From Pseudomonas sp. EpS/L25 (GTDB taxonomy: Bacteria > Pseudomonadota > Gammaproteobacteria > Pseudomonadales > Pseudomonadaceae), in contig NZ_LNUP01000002.1 in the NCBI RefSeq assembly GCF_001512295.1, forward strand, positions 524,027-588,026: a stretch of DNA of 64,000 bases, given 5' to 3'. A program made the position numbers and the translations under genes. The notes beneath the pieces were generated by a model that saw nothing but the letters and a program-made list of their open reading frames with translations, ran no database searches and had not been told where the DNA came from. Shown here one piece after another: positions 1 through 10,009 of the stretch; the stretch's first letter is position 1; each line of letters starts with the position of its first letter.

Positions 1-2
1 TC

Positions 3-773
3 GACAGCCGGGAGAATTTCCAGCGCATCGGCCAGTTCGTCGAGGAGCTGATGCCGGAGGTGGCCTCGCGCCTGGAGCACTATCCGGGCGAACGGCCGAT
101 CTTCGACCTCTATGGCGTGGAAGACGAGATGCAGAAGGCCCTGGAGCGCAAGGTACTGCTCAAGTCCGGCGGCTACCTGGTGATAGATCCCACCGAGGCG
201 ATGACCACCGTCGACGTCAACACCGGCGCCTTCGTCGGCCACCGCAATCTGGAAGAGACCATCTTCAAGACCAACCTGGAGGCGGCCACCGCCATCGCCC
301 GCCAGCTGCGCCTGCGCAACCTCGGCGGCATCATCATCATCGACTTCATCGACATGGAAGACGAAGAGCACCAGCGCCAGGTGATCCGTACCCTGGAAAA
401 GCAGCTCGAACGTGACCACGCCAAGACCAACATCATCGGCATCACCGAGCTGGGCCTCCTGCAGATGACCCGCAAACGCACCCGCGAGAGCCTGTCCCAG
501 GTGCTCTGCGAGCCCTGCGCCAACTGCCAGGGGCGCGGCATCCTGCGTACCGCCGAGACCATCTGCTACGAGATCTTCCGCGAGATCCTGCGCGAGGCGC
601 GGGCCTACCAGGCCAATTCCTATCTGGTGCTGGCCAATCAGAAGGTGGTGGACCGGCTGCTGGACGAAGAGTCGGGCAACGTCGCCGATCTCGAGGCCTT
701 CATTGGCCGTACCGTCAAATTCCAGGTGGAGACCATGTACTCCCAGGAGCAGTACGATGTCGTGCTGCTCTAG
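3..773 (+). CDS. rng: Ribonuclease G, C-terminal part (5' end outside window)
   Basis: C-terminal portion of the RNase E/G endoribonuclease, which cleaves single-stranded AU-rich RNA in 16S rRNA 5' maturation and mRNA turnover. The frame is open from base 3, so the N-terminal S1 domain lies upstream of the window. Visible are the two metal-binding aspartates of the DNase I-like domain, one in VDVNTG (codon 213-215) and one in IIIIDFIDM, and the zinc-link CEPC with a third Cys in CANC (from base 507). It ends shortly after the zinc link, without the long disordered tail of RNase E, so it is RNase G rather than RNase E. yhdP follows 12 bp later, as is usual in pseudomonads. Confidence 0.95.
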   Translation, partial: DSRENFQRIGQFVEELMPEVASRLEHYPGERPIFDLYGVEDEMQKALERKVLLKSGGYLVIDPTEAMTTVDVNTGAFVGHRNLEETIFKTNLEAATAIARQLRLRNLGGIIIIDFIDMEDEEHQRQVIRTLEKQLERDHAKTNIIGITELGLLQMTRKRTRESLSQVLCEPCANCQGRGILRTAETICYEIFREILREARAYQANSYLVLANQKVVDRLLDEESGNVADLEAFIGRTVKFQVETMYSQEQYDVVLL

Positions 774-785
774 GGCTGTCCGGTA

Positions 786-3700
786 ATGTCCCTGCTCAAG
801 CGCGGCGCGCTGATCCTGGAGTTGACCCTGCTCGCCCTGTTGACCCTCTACGTCGGACTCGGCCGCCTGCTCATGCCCTGGGTCGGCGAGTATCGCAACG
901 AGGTCGAGGCACGCGCCGCGACCGCTCTGGGCGAGCCGGTCCGCCTGGGTCGCCTCGAAGGTCGCTGGGCCGTGTGGAATCCGGTGTTGGTGCTGCGCGA
1001 CCTTACCCTCGGCCGGGGCGATAGCGCGGTACAGCTCGACCACCTGAAGGTGGTTCCGGATGTCTTCGCCAGCCTCTGGCATCGGCAACTGCGTCTGAAG
1101 TCCGTGCAGATCGACGGCGTCCACCTGGTCCTGCAGGAGGATGCCCAGGGCCACTGGCAGTTGCGTGGCCTGCCCCCGCGGCAACCGGACACCAAGCCCT
1201 TCGATCCCGCGCCGGTGCTCGACGCCCTGGCCCGCCTGGACCATGCCAGTCTGCTGGACAGCCAGCTCAGCCTGATTCCACGGCAGGGATCGCCGGTCAC
1301 CCTGAGGTATGTCGAGGCCAGCCTGAGTCGGCAACTGAATGGCTCCCTGGCGCTGGCGACGCGCTTCCGGCTGCCCGATGGCGGCACCGTGGCCGCCCAT
1401 CTCGACGCCACGCCACGGCCCCAGGACTGGCGTGCCAGTACCCTGCAGGGCTATGTCAGCCTGCCGGCCAGTGACTGGGCACGCTGGGTCCCGGCGGAAT
1501 TGCTGCAGCAGTGGCAGCTCCGGCGGGCGCAGGCGGAAGGCGAACTCTGGTTCGACTGGGCCGAGGGGCGCCTGCAGCGCTCACGCCTGCAATTGCGCGC
1601 CGCCGAGTTGACCCTGGCCTACGCCGAGCGCGCTCCGGTGCGGTTGGAAGCGCTGCAGCTGGACGTGGCCCAGGACGCTACCGCGGCCCATCAGCAGGCG
1701 GCGCTGGCGCTCAAGGCACGGCTCGATGGCCAGCCCTTGGAAGGAAGCTTCGGCCTGGTCTACGACAGCGCCGCCCAGCACCTGCAGGTGCGCGGTGACC
1801 AGCTCGATCTCGCCCAGGCCGCGCGCCTGGCCAGGGATCTCGCGCCCTTGCCCGCCCCGGTCGCCCAGGCCGTGCAGGCACTGGCCCCCCATGGCCGGCT
1901 GCGCAATCTCAATGCCGATCTCTATCCGCAGAAGCCGCTGGCGGAGCGTCTCACCTACGCCACCAACGTCGAGCGGCTGGGCTTCGCCGCCTACCATGGT
2001 GCACCCGCCGCGGACGGCATCACCGGTAGCCTGAGCGGTAGCCTGGGTAGCGGTGAGCTGCGCCTGGACACCTCGGACTTCATGCTGCACCTGGCCGATC
2101 TCTTCCCCGAGCCCTGGCGCTACCGCACCGCCAAGGCGCGCCTGACCTGGAGTCTCGACGATCAGCGCTTCACCCTGGGCAGTGCCCTGATGCAGGTCAC
2201 CGGCCCGGAAGGCACGGCCAGCGGCGACATGCACATCCAGCTCGGCCTGCACCCGGAAGTGGACAGCTACATGGACCTGCGCGTCGGTCTCAAGGACGGT
2301 GACGCCAGCTACACCCGCAAGTACCTCCCCACCCGCCTGCCGGCGGCGGACTTCAGCCCGGAACTCGCCCAGTGGCTGAGCACCGCCATCGTCGGCGGGC
2401 GCATCGACGAGGCCATCTACCAGTACCAGGGCTCCCTGCGCCACGGTTCGCCAGTCCATTCGCGGACCATGAGCCTGTTCTTCCGGGTGCACGATGCCCA
2501 GCTGGCCTACCAACCGGGCTGGCCGGCCCTGCGCCAGGCCCGGGGTGACGTCTTCATCGAAAACGACGGAGTCAAGGTCCAGGTCCCGGAAGGGCGCATC
2601 CTCGATACCCGGGTACGGGACGTCGAGGCACTCATCCCGCTGCTGCACGACGGCAGCGCCCCCCACCTGCGCCTTACCGCACGCCTCGACAGCAGCGTGC
2701 GCGATGGCTTGAAGATCCTCCAGGAAGCGCCCCTGCCGACCGCCAAGGTGTTCGCCGGCTGGAAGGGGGAGGGGGCGCTCGCCAACAGCGGCCTGAGCCT
2801 GGACATCCCCCTGGCCAAGGCCCAGCCGCCGGTGGTGGTGGTCGATCTGACCGCGGACAAGGCGCGCCTGGAACTGGCGGACCCCAAGCTGACCCTCAGC
2901 GACATCCGCGGCGCCTTTCGCTACGACACCCGCAGCGGCCTAAGCGCGCCGGACATCCAGGCGCGCGCCTTCGATCAGCCGATCCGTGGGCAGGCCCTGG
3001 CGGAAGGCAAGCCCGATGCTCCCCGCACTCGGCTGGTGCTGGACGGTCAGGTGGAGGTGGATCAACTGGCCCGCTGGTTGGGCAGTGGCCGCCGGCCCCT
3101 GCCCGCGCGGGGACTGCTGGGCTATCGCCTGGGGCTGACCCTGGACGACCACAGCGAGCTGGCCGTCACCTCCGATCTGCGCGGGGTACGCATCGATCTG
3201 CCGGCGCCCTTCGGCAAGGGCGCCGATGAGGCCCGCGACGGTTTCTTCAGCCTGGCCCTCAACGACGGTGAGCGACGGGTCGAGGCGACCTACAAGGGCC
3301 TCGCCGATGCCGTGCTGATGGTCGATCCCGCCGCCATCGCCAAGGGCCGTGGCGAGATCGTCCTGGGCGGCGGCACCGCCAATCTACCCACCAGCGCCGG
3401 CTACGACCTGCGCGGGCGTCTGGCGGAATTCGACCTGAGCGCCTGGCAGGGCGTCTATCAGCGCTATCTCGCGCCACCGGCCAGCGACGGCAGTGGCGCC
3501 GGGCAGGGCGGTGGCAACCGGCCCGATGTCTCCAGCCTGGGGCGGGGCGATCTCACCTTCGACCGCTTCCTCGCCTTCGGCCAGGAGATCGACGATCTGC
3601 GCCTCACCTACGAACCCCAGGACAGCGCCTGGCAACTCGGGCTGGCCAGCCAGGCGGTCACCGGTCAGGTACGCATCCCGCGCCAGACCGGCCAGCCAAT

Positions 3701-4619
3701 CGACGTCAACCTGCAGCAACTGCGTATCCCCCAGACCCCGGCTGATCCCTCCGTGGCCAGCGAGGCGCCCCGTCCCGATCCGCTGGCCGACGTGGATCCG
3801 CGCAAGCTGCCGGCGCTCAATCTGGCCATCGACCGCCTGGAGCTGGGCGGTCGGCTGGTCGGTGCCCAGCGTCTGCAACTCAGGCCGTCGCCTTCCGGAG
3901 CCAACTTCAATGCCCTGGACCTGGACCTGCGTGGCCTCAAGGTACAGGGCGCCCTGCGCTGGGAGGGCGCACCCGGGGCGACCCGCAGTTATTACCAAGG
4001 TCGCCTTTCCGGCGGCAACATCGCCGACATCCTGCTGGGCTGGAACTTCGCCTCCAGTGTGACCAGCCGCGATTTCCGCCTGGATGCCCGGGTCGATTGG
4101 CCCGGCTCGCCGGCCTACGTCGCCCTGGCCCGCCTCAACGGCAGCCTCGACGCCCGCTTCAACAACGGCCAGTTGCAGCAGGTGGAGGGCACCGCCTCGG
4201 CGCTGCGCATCTTCGGTCTGCTCAATTTCGAATCCATCCGCCGCCGTTTGCGCCTGGACTTCTCCGACCTGTTCGGCCGTGGCCTGAGCTACGACAGCAT
4301 CACCGGGGTGCTCGACGCCCAGCAGGGCGCCTTCCGCACCCGCAAACCCATCACCCTGACCGGCCCCGGCGCCGAGATGAGCCTGCGGGGGTTACTGGAC
4401 ATGGCCAACAACCAGGTCGATGCCGATCTCAAGGTCGGCCTGCCGGTGAGCAACTCGCTGCCGCTGGCTGCCCTGATCGCCGGTGCGCCGGCCATCGGTG
4501 GAGCCCTGTTCATCGTCGACCGGCTGATCGGCGATCGCCTCACCCGCATGGCCAGCATCAACTACCACATCGAGGGACCCTGGCAGAATCCGACCATGAC
4601 CGCGGGCAAGCGCGATTGA
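786..4619 (+). CDS. yhdP: YhdP family AsmA-like envelope protein
   Basis: Very large (1277 aa) protein of the YhdP/TIGR02099 family. One N-terminal membrane anchor (about residues 9-32, LELTLLALLTLYVGLG then a basic/amphipathic stretch) is followed by a long repetitive beta-rich periplasmic body. By family knowledge, YhdP-type AsmA proteins bridge inner and outer membrane and carry phospholipids to the outer membrane, partly redundant with TamB and YdbH. The length is close to the roughly 1270 aa of the E. coli protein. The C-terminal AsmA-like part (around residues 1120-1260) contains the LNFESIRRRLRLDFSDLF segment typical of the family. It starts 12 bp after rng and is probably co-transcribed with it. 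Confidence 0.9.
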   Translation: MSLLKRGALILELTLLALLTLYVGLGRLLMPWVGEYRNEVEARAATALGEPVRLGRLEGRWAVWNPVLVLRDLTLGRGDSAVQLDHLKVVPDVFASLWHRQLRLKSVQIDGVHLVLQEDAQGHWQLRGLPPRQPDTKPFDPAPVLDALARLDHASLLDSQLSLIPRQGSPVTLRYVEASLSRQLNGSLALATRFRLPDGGTVAAHLDATPRPQDWRASTLQGYVSLPASDWARWVPAELLQQWQLRRAQAEGELWFDWAEGRLQRSRLQLRAAELTLAYAERAPVRLEALQLDVAQDATAAHQQAALALKARLDGQPLEGSFGLVYDSAAQHLQVRGDQLDLAQAARLARDLAPLPAPVAQAVQALAPHGRLRNLNADLYPQKPLAERLTYATNVERLGFAAYHGAPAADGITGSLSGSLGSGELRLDTSDFMLHLADLFPEPWRYRTAKARLTWSLDDQRFTLGSALMQVTGPEGTASGDMHIQLGLHPEVDSYMDLRVGLKDGDASYTRKYLPTRLPAADFSPELAQWLSTAIVGGRIDEAIYQYQGSLRHGSPVHSRTMSLFFRVHDAQLAYQPGWPALRQARGDVFIENDGVKVQVPEGRILDTRVRDVEALIPLLHDGSAPHLRLTARLDSSVRDGLKILQEAPLPTAKVFAGWKGEGALANSGLSLDIPLAKAQPPVVVVDLTADKARLELADPKLTLSDIRGAFRYDTRSGLSAPDIQARAFDQPIRGQALAEGKPDAPRTRLVLDGQVEVDQLARWLGSGRRPLPARGLLGYRLGLTLDDHSELAVTSDLRGVRIDLPAPFGKGADEARDGFFSLALNDGERRVEATYKGLADAVLMVDPAAIAKGRGEIVLGGGTANLPTSAGYDLRGRLAEFDLSAWQGVYQRYLAPPASDGSGAGQGGGNRPDVSSLGRGDLTFDRFLAFGQEIDDLRLTYEPQDSAWQLGLASQAVTGQVRIPRQTGQPIDVNLQQLRIPQTPADPSVASEAPRPDPLADVDPRKLPALNLAIDRLELGGRLVGAQRLQLRPSPSGANFNALDLDLRGLKVQGALRWEGAPGATRSYYQGRLSGGNIADILLGWNFASSVTSRDFRLDARVDWPGSPAYVALARLNGSLDARFNNGQLQQVEGTASALRIFGLLNFESIRRRLRLDFSDLFGRGLSYDSITGVLDAQQGAFRTRKPITLTGPGAEMSLRGLLDMANNQVDADLKVGLPVSNSLPLAALIAGAPAIGGALFIVDRLIGDRLTRMASINYHIEGPWQNPTMTAGKRD

Positions 4620-4677
4620 GCATTGCCCTGCCACCGTACCGCCGCCTAGGATGGACGCTCCTGTCCGGAGAGTGCGC

Positions 4678-5514
4678 ATGTCCATAGCCATCCTGCAGAT
4701 GGTCAGCGGTCCCGCGGTGGCGGCCAATCTGCGCGCCGCCGAGCGGCTGCTCGAACGCGCCGCCAACGCCGGTGCCCAGCTGGCGGTACTGCCGGAGAAC
4801 TTCGTCGCCATCGGTCACCCGGCCCCCGCCGACCTGGCCCGGGCGGAGGCGTGTGGCGAGGGTGAAATCCTGCCCTGGCTTGCCCACCAGGCACGCGAGC
4901 GAGGGTTGTGGCTGCTGGCCGGCACTCTGCCGCTGTTGCCCGACGGCGTCACCGAGGGCAAGCCCTGTGCCTGCTCGCTGCTGTTCGACGATCAAGGGCG
5001 CCGCGTCGCTCGCTACGACAAGCTGCATCTGTTCGACGCCGACGTCAGCGACAGCCAGGGCAGCTATCGCGAATCCGATCACTATGCTGCTGGTGAGACC
5101 TTCACGGTAGTGGATACCCCGGTCGGCCGCCTGGGCCTGAGCGTCTGCTACGACCTGCGCTTTCCCGAACTCTACGGCGCCCTGCGCGCGGCCGGGGCGG
5201 AGCTGATCAGCGCGCCCTCGGCCTTCACCGTGCCCACCGGCCAGGCGCATTGGGAATTGCTGCTGCGCGCCCGGGCGGTGGAGACCCAGAGCTACCTGCT
5301 GGGCGCGGCCCAGGGTGGCGTCCATGCCAATGGCCGCAGCACCTGGGGCCATGCCATGGCGGTGGACCCCTGGGGCGAGGTGCTCGCCGTACAGGCCAGC
5401 GGCGAGGCGGTCCTGCTCATCGAGCGCGATGCCGAGCGCCAGGCCGACTTGCGTCGCCGGATGCCGCTGCAACAACACCGCCGCTTCGCGCCCGCGCGCC
5501 TGGCCGGCGCCTGA
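4678..5514 (+). CDS. Carbon-nitrogen hydrolase, Nit1-like (probable deaminated-glutathione amidase)
   Basis: 278-aa nitrilase-superfamily amidase. The Glu-Lys-Cys catalytic triad is visible: E40 in LPENF, K115 in YDKLHLFD and C157 in [10 protein letters not shown]. The HLFD motif and the GRSTWGHAM segment match the Nit1/Nit2 branch, whose known role is hydrolysis of deaminated glutathione, a metabolite-repair reaction. I chose the ATG at 4678 because GGAGAG lies just upstream; the frame stays open upstream to 4651 without a family match. It lies between yhdP and tldD, the order seen in other pseudomonads. The substrate is inferred from family only. Confidence 0.88.
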   Translation: MSIAILQMVSGPAVAANLRAAERLLERAANAGAQLAVLPENFVAIGHPAPADLARAEACGEGEILPWLAHQARERGLWLLAGTLPLLPDGVTEGKPCACSLLFDDQGRRVARYDKLHLFDADVSDSQGSYRESDHYAAGETFTVVDTPVGRLGLSVCYDLRFPELYGALRAAGAELISAPSAFTVPTGQAHWELLLRARAVETQSYLLGAAQGGVHANGRSTWGHAMAVDPWGEVLAVQASGEAVLLIERDAERQADLRRRMPLQQHRRFAPARLAGA

Positions 5515-5633
5515 GTGGCCGAACGCCAATGACGGCCATTGGTCATTTGCATCAGAGACCCGGACTCGCCGCGCGTAGGCTAGGCGCACCCCTTTCATCG
5601 TTCCGACGCCTTCTGGCGTCGTCTGGAGTTTCC

Positions 5634-7079
5634 ATGAGTGATTACCTGACGAGCGTCGGCTCGGCCCTGCTGAGCCCTGGCGGACTGGCCGTCGATGATC
5701 TGCAACCGGTGCTGCAGCGCCTGGCCGGCCCCGGCATCGACGCCGCCGATCTCTACTTCCAGAGCATCGTCTCCGAGTCCTGGCTGCTGGAGGACGGCAT
5801 CGTCAAGGAAGGCGGCTTCCACCTCGACCAGGGTGTCGGGGTGCGGGCGCTGTCCGGCGAGAAGACCGGCTTCGCCTACAGCAACGCCATCACCGGCGAG
5901 GCCCTGGACCTGGCGGCCCAGGCGGCACGCTCCATTTCCCGCAGTGGCGCCGAAGGCCAGGTCCAGGCGTTCCGCGCCGTGGAGCCGGCACAGCGTCTCT
6001 ATGGCCAGGACAATCCCCTCGATGTATTGGATCGCGCCGCCAAGGTGGCCTTCCTGCAGCAACTGGACGAGGCCACCCGCGCCCTCGATCCGCGCATCCA
6101 GCAGGTCACCATCAGCCTGGCCGGCGTCTGGGAGCGGACCCTGGTGGCCGCCGTCGACGGCACCCTGGCCGCCGACGTGCGCCCCCTGGTACGCCTGGGG
6201 GTGAGCGTCATCGTCGAGCAGAACGGTCGTCGCGAGCGCGGCAACAGCGGTGGCGGTGGACGCAGCGACTACCGCTATTTCCAGGCCGACGACCGCGCCC
6301 TCGGCTACGCCCGCGAAGCCGTGCGCCAGGCACTGGTCAATCTGGAAGCCACCGCGGCCCCGGCCGGCACCCTGCCGGTGGTGCTGGGTGCCGGCTGGTC
6401 CGGCGTGCTGCTGCACGAAGCGGTCGGTCATGGTCTGGAGGGCGACTTCAACCGCAAGGGCAGCTCCAACTACAGCGGCCAGCTCGGTCGCCAGGTGGCG
6501 TCCTCGTTGTGCACCATCGTCGACGACGGCACTCTGCCGGATCGCCGAGGTTCGCTGTCCATCGACGACGAGGGCACCCCCAGCGGCTACAACGTGCTGA
6601 TCGAGAACGGCATCCTCAAGGGCTACATGCAGGACAAGCTCAACGCCCGGCTGATGGGCGTGGCGCCCACCGGCAACGGCCGGCGCGAATCCTACGCCCA
6701 CCTGCCGATGCCGCGCATGACCAACACCTACATGCTCGCCGGCCAGAGCGATCCGGCCGAGATCATCGCCTCGGTGGAAAAGGGCATCTACTGCGCCAGC
6801 CTGGGCGGTGGCCAGGTGGACATCACCAGCGGCAAGTTCGTCTTCACCACCAACGAGGCCTACCTGATCGAGAACGGCAAGCTGGGTCGCCCGGTGAAGG
6901 GCGCCACCCTGATCGGCAATGGTCCCGAGGTCATGAACCGGGTGTCCATGGTCGGCAACGACCTGGCGCTGGATGCGGGGGTAGGGACCTGCGGCAAGGA
7001 CGGCCAGTCGCTGCCGGTGGGCGTGGGTCAGCCGACGCTGAAGATCGACGCCATCACCGTGGGCGGCACCGGCGCCTGA
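5634..7079 (+). CDS. tldD: Metalloprotease subunit TldD
   Basis: 481-aa catalytic subunit of the TldD/TldE heterodimeric zinc protease, which degrades unfolded peptides and processes modified peptides such as microcins, and is linked to CcdA turnover. The HExxxH motif is visible as HEAVGH at residues 261-266, preceded by GAGWSGVLL. The gene for its partner, pmbA (tldE), is close by at 7744, separated only by the opposite-strand yjgA. The ATG at 5634 is preceded by CTGGAG and gives the usual family length; the frame is open much further upstream but runs through nit coding sequence in another phase. A short GATGCC repeat follows the stop codon. Confidence 0.95.
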   Translation: MSDYLTSVGSALLSPGGLAVDDLQPVLQRLAGPGIDAADLYFQSIVSESWLLEDGIVKEGGFHLDQGVGVRALSGEKTGFAYSNAITGEALDLAAQAARSISRSGAEGQVQAFRAVEPAQRLYGQDNPLDVLDRAAKVAFLQQLDEATRALDPRIQQVTISLAGVWERTLVAAVDGTLAADVRPLVRLGVSVIVEQNGRRERGNSGGGGRSDYRYFQADDRALGYAREAVRQALVNLEATAAPAGTLPVVLGAGWSGVLLHEAVGHGLEGDFNRKGSSNYSGQLGRQVASSLCTIVDDGTLPDRRGSLSIDDEGTPSGYNVLIENGILKGYMQDKLNARLMGVAPTGNGRRESYAHLPMPRMTNTYMLAGQSDPAEIIASVEKGIYCASLGGGQVDITSGKFVFTTNEAYLIENGKLGRPVKGATLIGNGPEVMNRVSMVGNDLALDAGVGTCGKDGQSLPVGVGQPTLKIDAITVGGTGA

Positions 7080-7104
7080 TGCCGATGCCGATGCCGATGC
7101 CGGC
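7078..7104. repeat. Hexanucleotide GATGCC repeat, four units
   Basis: Four tandem GATGCC units begin inside the tldD stop codon and fill most of the gap to the convergent yjgA gene. It has no coding role. Slippage here would not change either protein, except possibly by moving the tldD stop region. Confidence 0.8.
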
Positions 7105-7126
7105 CGTGGCCAGGGCCAACGAAAAC

Positions 7127-7651
7127 CTAGCGCAGGCCGCGCTGGGTTTCGTCGAGGGTGCGGATGTACTTGAAGACCTTGCGTGCCGCCGCGGGCGGCT
7201 TGTTGTGCGCCGCCTCGTGCTGGGCATGGCGCACCAGACCGCGCAGGTGCTGGCGGTCGGTCTCCGGGTACAGCGCCACGAAGGCTTCCAGCGCCGCGTC
7301 GCCCTCGGCGATCAGGCGGTCGCGCCAGCGTTCCAGGGCGTGGAAACGCTCGTTGTATTGCCGGGTCGAGCTGTCCATCTGGTCGACCAGCGCCAGGATG
7401 GCTTCCAGATCCTGGTCGCGCATCAGCTTGCCCAGGTACTGGACGTGCCGTTTGCGCGCGATGTGCGTCTTGTGCTTGGGCGCTTCCGCCAGCGCCTTGC
7501 GCAGCGGATCGGTCAGCGGCAGGCGGTCCAGTTGCTCGGCCGGCAGACCGGCCAGGCGTTCGCCGAGGTCCTGCAGCGCATGCAGCTCGCGCTTGACCTG
7601 CGTCTTGCTCTTTTCGCCCAGCGGCGCGTCGTCGTCGTAAGAATCAACCAT
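7127..7651 (-). CDS. yjgA: Ribosome-associated protein YjgA/DarP (DUF615)
   Basis: 174-aa member of the DUF615 family (YjgA, also called DarP), a factor bound to late 50S ribosomal subunit precursors near the peptidyl-transferase centre. The family-typical opening is present (an acidic start followed by [17 protein letters not shown]), as are the [20 protein letters not shown] segment and the C-terminal [11 protein letters not shown]. It is mainly helical and highly charged, with no signal peptide. It lies on the minus strand between tldD and pmbA, an arrangement shared with P. aeruginosa. A CGGACA/TATGAT promoter candidate lies upstream. Confidence 0.92.
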   Translation of the reverse strand: MVDSYDDDAPLGEKSKTQVKRELHALQDLGERLAGLPAEQLDRLPLTDPLRKALAEAPKHKTHIARKRHVQYLGKLMRDQDLEAILALVDQMDSSTRQYNERFHALERWRDRLIAEGDAALEAFVALYPETDRQHLRGLVRHAQHEAAHNKPPAAARKVFKYIRTLDETQRGLR

Positions 7652-7682
7652 GAACTATGGGGTCCAGCTAAGAATGGGCGCC

Positions 7683-7711
7683 ATCATAACGAGTTGCCGC
7701 ACGGTTGTCCG
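7683..7711 (-). promoter_or_regulatory. Candidate sigma70 promoter of yjgA
   Basis: On the minus strand, a -10 TATGAT (7683-7688) and a -35 CGGACA (7706-7711) are 17 bp apart, about 35 bp upstream of the yjgA start. Pattern match only. Confidence 0.4.
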
Positions 7712-7743
7712 GCCTGGCCGGCGCCGTCCGTAAGGAGAACGTC

Positions 7744-9093
7744 ATGAATCGCAACGCTGCCGTGGGTCCCGCCGCGCTTCCCGAATTGCGCGAGCAGGTC
7801 GAGGCCATCCTCGCCGAAGCCCGCCGACAGGGCGCCAGCGCCGGTGAGGTAGCCGTCTCGGTCGACCAGGGCCTATCCACTTCGGTGCGCAAGGGTGAGG
7901 TCGAGACGGTCGAGTTCAACCGCGACCAGGGCTTCGGCATCACCCTCTACGTCGGGCAGCGCAAGGGCTCGGCCAGCACCTCCGCCACCGGTCCGGAGGC
8001 GATCCGCGAGACGGTGGCGGCAGCCCTCGCCATCGCCAAGCACACCTCGGAAGACCCCTGCGCGGGTTTGGCCGACGCCGAGCTGATGGCGCGCGGCGAG
8101 TTGCCCGATCTCGACCTCTACCATCCCTGGGACATCACCCCGGAGCAGGCCATCGAACAGGCGCTGGCCTGCGAAGCGGCGGCCTATGCCGCCGACAGCC
8201 GCATCGGCAACGCCGATGGCACCACCCTCAACACCCACCAGGGTTGCCGGGTGTACGGCAATAGCCACGGCTTCGTCGGCGGCTATGCCAGTACCCGCCA
8301 CAGCCTGAGCTGCGTGATGATCGCCGGCAGCGGCGAGGCGATGCAGCGCGACTACTACTACGACGTCAATCGCGTCGGTCGCGAGCTGATGAGTGCCGCA
8401 GAGATCGGCCGTCGCGCCGCCGAACGCGCCGTGAGCCGCCTGGGTGCACGGCCGGTGCCCACCGCCAAGGTACCGGTGCTGTTCTCCCCGGAAATGGCTG
8501 CGGGGCTATTCGGTACCTTCCTCGCCGCCATTTCCGGTGGCAACCTCTATCGCAAGTCCTCCTTCCTCGAAGGCGCCCTTGGGCAGCAGCTGTTTCCCGA
8601 CTGGCTGACCTTGGACGAAAGGCCGCACCTGCCGCGCGCCCTGGGCAGTGCCGCCTTCGACAGTGAAGGCCTGGCCACCTACGCCAAGCCCTTCGTCGAG
8701 AACGGCCAACTGGTGTCCTATGTTCTCGGCAGCTATTCCGCGCGCAAGCTGGGCATGCAGAGCACCGCCAACGCCGGTGGTGTGCACAACCTGCACGTCA
8801 GCCACGGCGCCGCCGACCAGGCCGAGCTGATCCGCCAGATGGGCACGGGCTTCCTGGTCACGGAGATGATGGGGCAGGGCACCAACCTGGTCACCGGCGA
8901 CTATTCCCGTGGTGCCGGCGGCTTCTGGATCGAGAACGGCGAGATCCAGTTCCCGGTCCAGGAGGTCACCATCGCCGGGCGGCTGGGGGACATGTTCCGC
9001 CAGATCGTCGCCGTCGGCAGTGACGTGGAGCGTCGAGGCAGCCTGCGGACCGGTTCGGTGCTGATCGAGGGCATGACCCTGGCCGGGAGCTGA
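7744..9093 (+). CDS. pmbA: Metalloprotease subunit TldE/PmbA
   Basis: 449-aa non-catalytic homologue of TldD that forms the TldD/TldE protease. Unlike TldD it has no HExxxH motif at the equivalent place, as expected for PmbA. Family segments seen include GFGITLYVGQRKGSAST near the N terminus, STANAGGVHNLHVSHG and the C-terminal TGSVLIEGMTLAG. The ATG at 7744 follows a clear AAGGAG Shine-Dalgarno. The gene is close to tldD but separated from it by yjgA on the other strand, so the two subunits cannot share a simple operon. Confidence 0.95.
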   Translation: MNRNAAVGPAALPELREQVEAILAEARRQGASAGEVAVSVDQGLSTSVRKGEVETVEFNRDQGFGITLYVGQRKGSASTSATGPEAIRETVAAALAIAKHTSEDPCAGLADAELMARGELPDLDLYHPWDITPEQAIEQALACEAAAYAADSRIGNADGTTLNTHQGCRVYGNSHGFVGGYASTRHSLSCVMIAGSGEAMQRDYYYDVNRVGRELMSAAEIGRRAAERAVSRLGARPVPTAKVPVLFSPEMAAGLFGTFLAAISGGNLYRKSSFLEGALGQQLFPDWLTLDERPHLPRALGSAAFDSEGLATYAKPFVENGQLVSYVLGSYSARKLGMQSTANAGGVHNLHVSHGAADQAELIRQMGTGFLVTEMMGQGTNLVTGDYSRGAGGFWIENGEIQFPVQEVTIAGRLGDMFRQIVAVGSDVERRGSLRTGSVLIEGMTLAGS

Positions 9094-9166
9094 AAACGAC
9101 ATCCGGGGAGCCGTCGCGAGAAAATCCGGTCGAAGTCGAGACAGCCCACCCCGTTACTCGTTAGTA

Positions 9167-9185
9167 TCCTAGCAATGCACTAGGA
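9167..9185. promoter_or_regulatory. TCCTAG-N7-CTAGGA dyad upstream of sodA
   Basis: A perfect 6-bp inverted repeat (TCCTAG at 9167-9172, CTAGGA at 9180-9185) lies about 130 bp before sodA and next to a weak -10-like TAGTAT. It could be an operator. I recognise no regulator, and it does not resemble the AT-rich Fur box that controls sodA in P. aeruginosa. Confidence 0.35.
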
Positions 9186-9316
9186 CATAGCCCGCGCGGT
9201 CGGAACCATCGACCGAACGGGCCTACGGTCAGTCGGCGCGCTACTGCGCGCCAGCCGTACTTCCCGTCGCCCCGCCGCGGCGGGTCCATACCAAAGCCAC
9301 CATGGAGACAATCCGT

Positions 9317-9931
9317 ATGTCGCACACTCTGCCTCAGCTGCCCTACGCCTACGACGCGCTGGAACCGCACGTCGATGCCCAGACCATGGAAATCCACCAC
9401 ACCAAGCACCACCAGACCTACATCAACAACCTGAACGCTGCGCTGGAAGGCACCGAGTTCGCCAACCTGCCGGCCGAGGAAGTCGTCCGTCAGCTGGACA
9501 AGCTGCCCCAGGACAAGCGCGGTGCCGTGCAGAACAACGGTGGCGGCCATGCCAACCACAGCCTGTTCTGGACCGTGATGGCCCCCAACGGCGGTGGCAA
9601 GCCCGAGGGCGCCCTGGCCGAGGCCATCGAATCCCAGCTGGGCGGCTTCGACGCCTTCAAGGAAGCCTTCACCAAGGCTGCCCTGACCCGTTTCGGCAGC
9701 GGCTGGGCCTGGCTGAGCGTCACCCCCGCCAAGAAGCTGGTGGTGGAAAGCACCGGTAACCAGGACAGCCCGCTGATGACCGGCAACACCCCGATCCTCG
9801 GCCTGGACGTCTGGGAGCACGCCTACTACCTGCGCTACCAGAACCGTCGTCCCGAGTACATCGGTGCCTTCTTCAACGTGATCAACTGGCCGGAAGTGTC
9901 CCGTCGCTACGAAGCGGCGCTGAACGCCTGA
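9317..9931 (+). CDS. sodA: Superoxide dismutase, manganese type
   Basis: 204-aa cytoplasmic superoxide dismutase. Metal ligands are H27, H81, D164 and H168 (in DVWEHAYYL). The Mn-type signature is clear: NNGGGHANH with G77 and G76, and Q149 in NQDSPL, as opposed to the NNAAQVWNH pattern of Fe-SOD. The ATG at 9317 follows GGAGA. It stands alone between pmbA and npr. In P. aeruginosa the corresponding gene (sodM) closes an iron-repressed fagA-fumC-orfX-sodA operon; those partners are absent here, so control by iron may differ. A bidirectional terminator follows. Confidence 0.96.
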   Translation: MSHTLPQLPYAYDALEPHVDAQTMEIHHTKHHQTYINNLNAALEGTEFANLPAEEVVRQLDKLPQDKRGAVQNNGGGHANHSLFWTVMAPNGGGKPEGALAEAIESQLGGFDAFKEAFTKAALTRFGSGWAWLSVTPAKKLVVESTGNQDSPLMTGNTPILGLDVWEHAYYLRYQNRRPEYIGAFFNVINWPEVSRRYEAALNA

Positions 9932-9950
9932 ATCGACGTGCAATAGAAAA

Positions 9951-9973
9951 AGCCGCCCTAGGGCGGCTTTTTT
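9951..9973. terminator. Bidirectional terminator between sodA and npr
   Basis: AGCCGCCC and GGGCGGCT form an almost loop-less palindrome around TA, flanked by an A-run on the left and six T on the right. It can end both sodA (plus) and the convergent npr transcript (minus). Confidence 0.9.
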
Positions 9974-10009
9974 CATGGATGAACGACAGGACCTGGTTAC
10001 GGATACCGG

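Noticed and set aside
9317-9931. Iron-type superoxide dismutase (sodB)
   Set aside because: The GGGHANH and NQDSPL residues are those of the Mn type.
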